A DNA stretch of 64,000 bases, from contig CAJPFK010000003.1 of NCBI GenBank assembly GCA_905339275.1, forward strand, positions 124,001 to 188,000, written 5' to 3'. The notes under the pieces are model-generated. The model was not told the origin of the DNA, did not search any database, and saw only the letters and a list, made by a program, of their open reading frames with translations. The position numbers and the translations under genes are program-made. This stretch comes from Methylophilaceae bacterium. Lineage in GTDB: Bacteria > Pseudomonadota > Gammaproteobacteria > Burkholderiales > Methylophilaceae. Of this stretch, positions 60,250-64,000 are shown piece by piece (the stretch's first letter is position 1; every line of letters starts with the position of its first letter).

Positions 60250-61409
60250 ACCGGCAAGCCCTTCTGAATCCGACGATTTTCATAATCAATCCGCAGCAGC
60301 ACGGCCAGCGCGATGCAATTGGCAAGAATGCCGCTGCCACCGAAGGAAAGCAGGGGTAGCGTCAGGCCTTTGGTGGGCAGAATGCCCATATTCACGCCCA
60401 TATTGATAATGCTCTGCACGCCGAGCCAGACGCCTATGCCCTGTGCCAGCAACGCGGAAAAGTAGCGCTCATTGCTGATGGCTTCCTTGCCGATGGCGAA
60501 GGCACGAATCACCAGCCAGACAAACAGGCCGACGACGGTCGCCACGCCGACAAAACCCAATTCTTCCGCGATGACGGCCAGCAGGAAGTCGGTATGGGCT
60601 TCAGGCAGGTAGAGGAGCTTTTCGACGCTGGCGCCCAGGCCGACTCCGAACCACTCACCCCGGCCGAAAGCGATCAGAGCATGCGAGAGCTGGTAACCCT
60701 TGCCGAACGGGTCGGCCCATGGATCCATGAAACCGATGATCCGCTGCAACCGGTACGGCGAGCTCCAGATCAGCAGGACGAAACCGACCACCAGCATCAC
60801 CAGCATGCCCGCGAAAATGCGGCCATTGATACCGCCGAGCCAGAGGATGGAAATGGTGATGGTGGCAATCACAGCGAATGCCCCAAAATCCGGTTCCAGC
60901 AGCAAGAGGCTGCCGACGACGAACATCACCGCCAGCATGGGCACGAAACCCTTGGTGAAGCTGTCCATTACGGCCGCCTTGCGCAAGGTGTAGTCCGCCA
61001 CGTAGATGGCAGCGAACAGCTTCATGAATTCCGACGGTTGGACTGTGACGACAAACAGCGAGATCCAGCGACGGCTGCCGTTGACCTCGTGCCCGATCCC
61101 GGGAATCAGGACCAGTATGAGTGAAACCATCCCCAGCAGAAATAAATACGGCGCCATCTTCTGCCAGGTCTGCGTCGGAATCTGGAAGGCGATCGCGGCA
61201 GCCGTCAGGCTGATGAAGATGTAAATGGCCTGGCGTACCAGATAGTAGGTCGATTGATGGCCGGTTGCCCGGTCCGCTTCCGCAAGCGCGATCGATGATG
61301 AATAGACCATGACCAGCCCGATGCCCAGCAGCAGCAGCGTAACCCAGAGCAAGGCCTGATCGTAGGTCGGCACGGTATGACGAATGCGGGCACCCAGTAT
61401 CTGCATCAT
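60246..61409 (-). CDS. ftsW: septal peptidoglycan polymerase FtsW
   Basis: SEDS-family glycosyltransferase that acts with FtsI at the septum. The 387-residue polytopic protein (about ten helices) has VNGSRRWI, the catalytic-loop region and [11 protein letters not shown]; it ends [24 protein letters not shown] overlaps with murD and murG. Confidence 0.96.
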   Translation of the reverse strand: MMQILGARIRHTVPTYDQALLWVTLLLLGIGLVMVYSSSIALAEADRATGHQSTYYLVRQAIYIFISLTAAAIAFQIPTQTWQKMAPYLFLLGMVSLILVLIPGIGHEVNGSRRWISLFVVTVQPSEFMKLFAAIYVADYTLRKAAVMDSFTKGFVPMLAVMFVVGSLLLLEPDFGAFAVIATITISILWLGGINGRIFAGMLVMLVVGFVLLIWSSPYRLQRIIGFMDPWADPFGKGYQLSHALIAFGRGEWFGVGLGASVEKLLYLPEAHTDFLLAVIAEELGFVGVATVVGLFVWLVIRAFAIGKEAISNERYFSALLAQGIGVWLGVQSIINMGVNMGILPTKGLTLPLLSFGGSGILANCIALAVLLRIDYENRRIQKGLPV

Positions 61410-62779
61410 CGTGCCATCTCCTCCGGAGCCGCAGCCAGTGCATGCACGGACTCGCAGAACACTTCCGCGCGATGCAGGTAATTACGGAACATGTCGAAAC
61501 TGGCGCAAGCCGGAGACAGCAATACGGCGTCTCCTGGCAAAGCCAGATGAAAAGCCCTAGTGACCGCATCCTGCAGGCTATCGGCCTTGAGCAAAGGCAC
61601 ATCCGTCGCTGCCAACGCTTTTTCAATCAGCGCAGCGTCGCGACCGATCAGCACTACAGCACGCGCGTTTTCCTTCACCGGGGCGGATAACGGGGTAAAG
61701 TCCTGGCCTTTACCGTCGCCGCCTGCAATCAGCACCACTTTCTGCGGCAAGCCCGCAAGCGCCGCGCAAGTGGCACCGACATTGGTGCCTTTGGAGTCGT
61801 CATAGAAAGAAACATCACCGATCTCGGCGACCCATTCAACGCGATGCGGCAGCCCCTTGAAGCTGCGCAAGGTCTCCAGCAGCGGTGCATACTCGATTCC
61901 CGCAGCGCGGCACAGTGCCAAGGCTGCCAATGCGTTGACCGCATTGTGCAGGCCTGCGATTTTCAGCTCGCTCATCTCCAGCAGCCGGTGTTCGCCCTGC
62001 GCCAGCCAGACCTGCCCGGCCTCGCGAATCAAGCCGAAATCTCCGGCGGCTGGCGCTTGGTCACTCCCGAAAGTCACGACCTTTCGGCCCGGTTCAGCCA
62101 TCCCGGCGCTCCATGCATCCTGCCGGTTCAGAACCTGCACGCCGTCGCCATAAAATATGCGCGCCTTGGCGGCGGCATAATCCGCCATGCCCTGATAGCG
62201 ATCCATATGATCTTCGCTCAAATTCAGCACGGTTGCCGCATCAGCGGCCAGCGTATGGGTCGCTTCCAGCTGGAAGCTGGACAATTCCAGCACATAAATT
62301 TCCGGCGGGTCACCCTGCAGGGTATCGAGAACCGGCAGGCCGATATTGCCCGCAACCACGGTCTTGAGACCGGCAGCCTTGCACATCTCGCCCACCAGGC
62401 TGGTGACCGTGCTTTTACCGTTGGCGCCGGTGATGGCGATCACCCTGGCACTCCCCGGTTTGTGTTGCGCAAACAGCTCGACATCCCCCAGCACAGGGAT
62501 GCCTCGCGCAACAGCGCGCTGAATCTCCGGTTCCGCCAGCGGCACCCCGGGACTGACGACCACCAGCGCTTGGCCATCCATGATCCCGGACGCCAGCGGA
62601 CCGAGATGGATATCAATCTCCGGCATCTCATTCTTCACAGCCTGCAATCCCGGCGGCGCTTCGCGCGTATCGGCAGCGGACAGGATGGCGCCCTGGCCCC
62701 GCAGCCAGCGCAATGCCGAAAGACCGGTATCTCCCAGTCCCAGCACCAGCACCTGTTTATCCTTGATTGCCACTTGCAC
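61406..62779 (-). CDS. murD: UDP-N-acetylmuramoylalanine-D-glutamate ligase
   Basis: Adds D-Glu to UDP-MurNAc-L-Ala. The 457-residue Mur ligase has [20 protein letters not shown] at the N-terminus, the P-loop [17 protein letters not shown] and [16 protein letters not shown] in the substrate/C-terminal region. The stop overlaps ftsW (ATGA); mraY ends 13 bases upstream. Confidence 0.97.
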   Translation of the reverse strand: MQVAIKDKQVLVLGLGDTGLSALRWLRGQGAILSAADTREAPPGLQAVKNEMPEIDIHLGPLASGIMDGQALVVVSPGVPLAEPEIQRAVARGIPVLGDVELFAQHKPGSARVIAITGANGKSTVTSLVGEMCKAAGLKTVVAGNIGLPVLDTLQGDPPEIYVLELSSFQLEATHTLAADAATVLNLSEDHMDRYQGMADYAAAKARIFYGDGVQVLNRQDAWSAGMAEPGRKVVTFGSDQAPAAGDFGLIREAGQVWLAQGEHRLLEMSELKIAGLHNAVNALAALALCRAAGIEYAPLLETLRSFKGLPHRVEWVAEIGDVSFYDDSKGTNVGATCAALAGLPQKVVLIAGGDGKGQDFTPLSAPVKENARAVVLIGRDAALIEKALAATDVPLLKADSLQDAVTRAFHLALPGDAVLLSPACASFDMFRNYLHRAEVFCESVHALAAAPEEMAR

Positions 62780-62792
62780 TTCTGTCCCGACC

Positions 62793-63878
62793 TTAACGTA
62801 TCTTCAAACTTGCCAAACCGACCAATACCAGCATCATGGTGATAATCCAGAAACGCACGACCACCTGCGTCTCTTTCCACCCCTTCAACTCGTAGTGATG
62901 ATGCAGCGGCGCCATTCGGAAAATTCGTTTTCCGGTCAGCTTGAAGGAGCCGACCTGCAACATCACCGAGACGGTCTCTACGACGAAAACCCCGCCCATG
63001 ATGAACAGCACGATTTCCTGGCGCACGATCACCGCAACCACGCCCAGCGCCGCACCCAGCGCCAGCGCACCGACGTCGCCCATGAACACCTCGGCCGGGT
63101 AAGCGTTGAACCAGAGAAAGCCCAGCCCAGCGCCGCCGATGGCGGCGCAGAACACCGCCAGTTCCCCGGCACCTGGCACGTAAGGCACCCCCAGGTATTT
63201 TGCAAAGTAGAAATGGCCCGCCACATAAGCAAAAATGGCAAGGGCACTGGCCACCATCACGGTCGGCATGATGGCGAGGCCATCCAGGCCATCGGTGAGA
63301 TTGACGGCATTACTGGTACCGACAATGACGAAATAGGCCAGCACGATAAAACTGACGACGCCCAGCGGCAGGGCCAAGCCCTTGAAAAACGGAAAAATCA
63401 GTTCGGTCTCTGCCGGGATACTGGCGGTATAAAACAAATAAGCCGCCACGCTGAAGCCGATCAGGGACTGCCAGAAATACTTGGCACGAGCAGACAAGCC
63501 CTTGGGGTTGCGATGCACGACCTTGCGCCAGTCATCGATCCAGCCGATGATGCCGAAACCCAATGTCGTCAATAACACCACCCAGACGAAACGGTTGCTG
63601 AGATCTGCCCACAACAGCGTAGCGACCGCTATTGCAACCAGAATCAACGCGCCGCCCATGGTAGGGGTCCCGGCCTTGACCAGATGGGTCTGCGGACCGT
63701 CGTCGCGTACGGATTGGCCCACCTTGTATTCCGTGAGCTTGCGTATCAGACGCGGCCCCACCACGAACGAGATAACCAGCGCAGTCAGTGTCGCCAGCAC
63801 CGCACGCAAGGTGATGTAATTGAATACGTTAAATGCCCGTATATCCTGTGCCAGCCATTGTGCAAGCTCGAGCAACAT
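62793..63878 (-). CDS. mraY: phospho-N-acetylmuramoyl-pentapeptide transferase
   Basis: Forms lipid I from UDP-MurNAc-pentapeptide and undecaprenyl phosphate. The 361-residue, ten-helix protein has [27 protein letters not shown] with the catalytic-aspartate context, [16 protein letters not shown] and [13 protein letters not shown]. Its ATG shares one base with the murF stop. Confidence 0.98.
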   Translation of the reverse strand: MLLELAQWLAQDIRAFNVFNYITLRAVLATLTALVISFVVGPRLIRKLTEYKVGQSVRDDGPQTHLVKAGTPTMGGALILVAIAVATLLWADLSNRFVWVVLLTTLGFGIIGWIDDWRKVVHRNPKGLSARAKYFWQSLIGFSVAAYLFYTASIPAETELIFPFFKGLALPLGVVSFIVLAYFVIVGTSNAVNLTDGLDGLAIMPTVMVASALAIFAYVAGHFYFAKYLGVPYVPGAGELAVFCAAIGGAGLGFLWFNAYPAEVFMGDVGALALGAALGVVAVIVRQEIVLFIMGGVFVVETVSVMLQVGSFKLTGKRIFRMAPLHHHYELKGWKETQVVVRFWIITMMLVLVGLASLKIR

Positions 63879-64000
63879 TAGTATTTCTCCCCTTGATTGT
63901 CTTGCATGATGAGGTTGACTACGCGCTCCATGCGCATGAAACGCGAACCTTTAACCAGCACCGTGCTTTCTTCATTCATGCGCGCTATAAGGCTGCTTGC
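63878..64000 (-). CDS. murF: UDP-MurNAc-tripeptide D-alanyl-D-alanine ligase, C-terminal end (cut by window edge)
   Basis: The last 40 codons of a Mur ligase: [20 protein letters not shown] is the conserved MurF C-terminus (KGS). The stop TAA shares one base with the mraY ATG. The order murF-mraY-murD confirms identity; the body lies beyond base 64000. Confidence 0.93.
   Translation of the reverse strand, partial: ASSLIARMNEESTVLVKGSRFMRMERVVNLIMQDNQGEKY

Overview
The window looks like a chromosomal segment of a betaproteobacterium of the Nitrosomonadales type. A Methylophilaceae-like methylotroph is my best guess, but this is inferred only from gene content, gene order and a base composition that looks like the mid-50s in %GC. 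No methylotrophy-specific marker gene is present. Coding density is high and most genes are housekeeping genes on the minus strand.

Layout. 1-7979: ileS (partial)-ribF-murJ, divergent rpsT, then purK-purE and rplU-rpmA-obg-proB. 8175-12636 (mostly plus): ispB, pilD-coaE-zapD-yacG and a periplasmic copper chaperone. 12642-20139 (minus): a membrane protein, a Nudix-ThiE-like fusion, a DUF815 ATPase, argJ, a DUF1289 protein, secA and an M23 peptidase. 20169-23639 (plus): dciA, a TauE/SafE permease and a K+-independent proton pyrophosphatase. 23704-33440 (minus): soluble pyrophosphatase, beta-carbonic anhydrase, a DUF1232 protein, purC, the lower-glycolysis run pyk-pgk-gap-tkt, and a diguanylate cyclase. 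33582-41440: a thioredoxin-like protein, rsmE, an unusual argA fused to an N-terminal Xre-type DNA-binding domain, hsp20 behind a near-consensus sigma-32 promoter, fhs, argB, a HAD nucleotidase, slmA and tRNA-Val(CAC).

41511-47078 is the accessory region. About eight small cassettes, all minus strand, are separated by attC-like recombination sites (RYYYAAC ... GTTRRRY with imperfect inverted repeats). No integrase gene lies in the window, so this is a cluster of attC sites without an adjacent integrase. The proximal end keeps a near-consensus -35/-10 promoter (TTGACC-17-TATTAT) aimed into the array. It also has an 18-codon leader ORF ending in the first core site, reminiscent of Pc and ORF-11 in attI1 of class 1 integrons. 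Cassette cargo includes a frameshifted protein, an orphan RelE/ParE-type toxin, a lipoprotein, short secreted proteins, a possible PD-(D/E)XK nuclease, an SRPBCC protein and an FlK-like thioesterase.

47176-64000 (minus): cca, an NDUFA9-like oxidoreductase, a soluble lytic transglycosylase, a small membrane protein, lpxC, and the dcw division/cell-wall cluster read ftsZ-ftsA-ftsQ-ddl-murB-murC-murG-ftsW-murD-mraY-murF (partial). Successive ATGA-type overlaps run through this cluster.

The two strongest leads are the integrase-less cassette array with its preserved promoter/leader, and the Xre-ArgA fusion with an AT-rich inverted repeat just upstream of its start.
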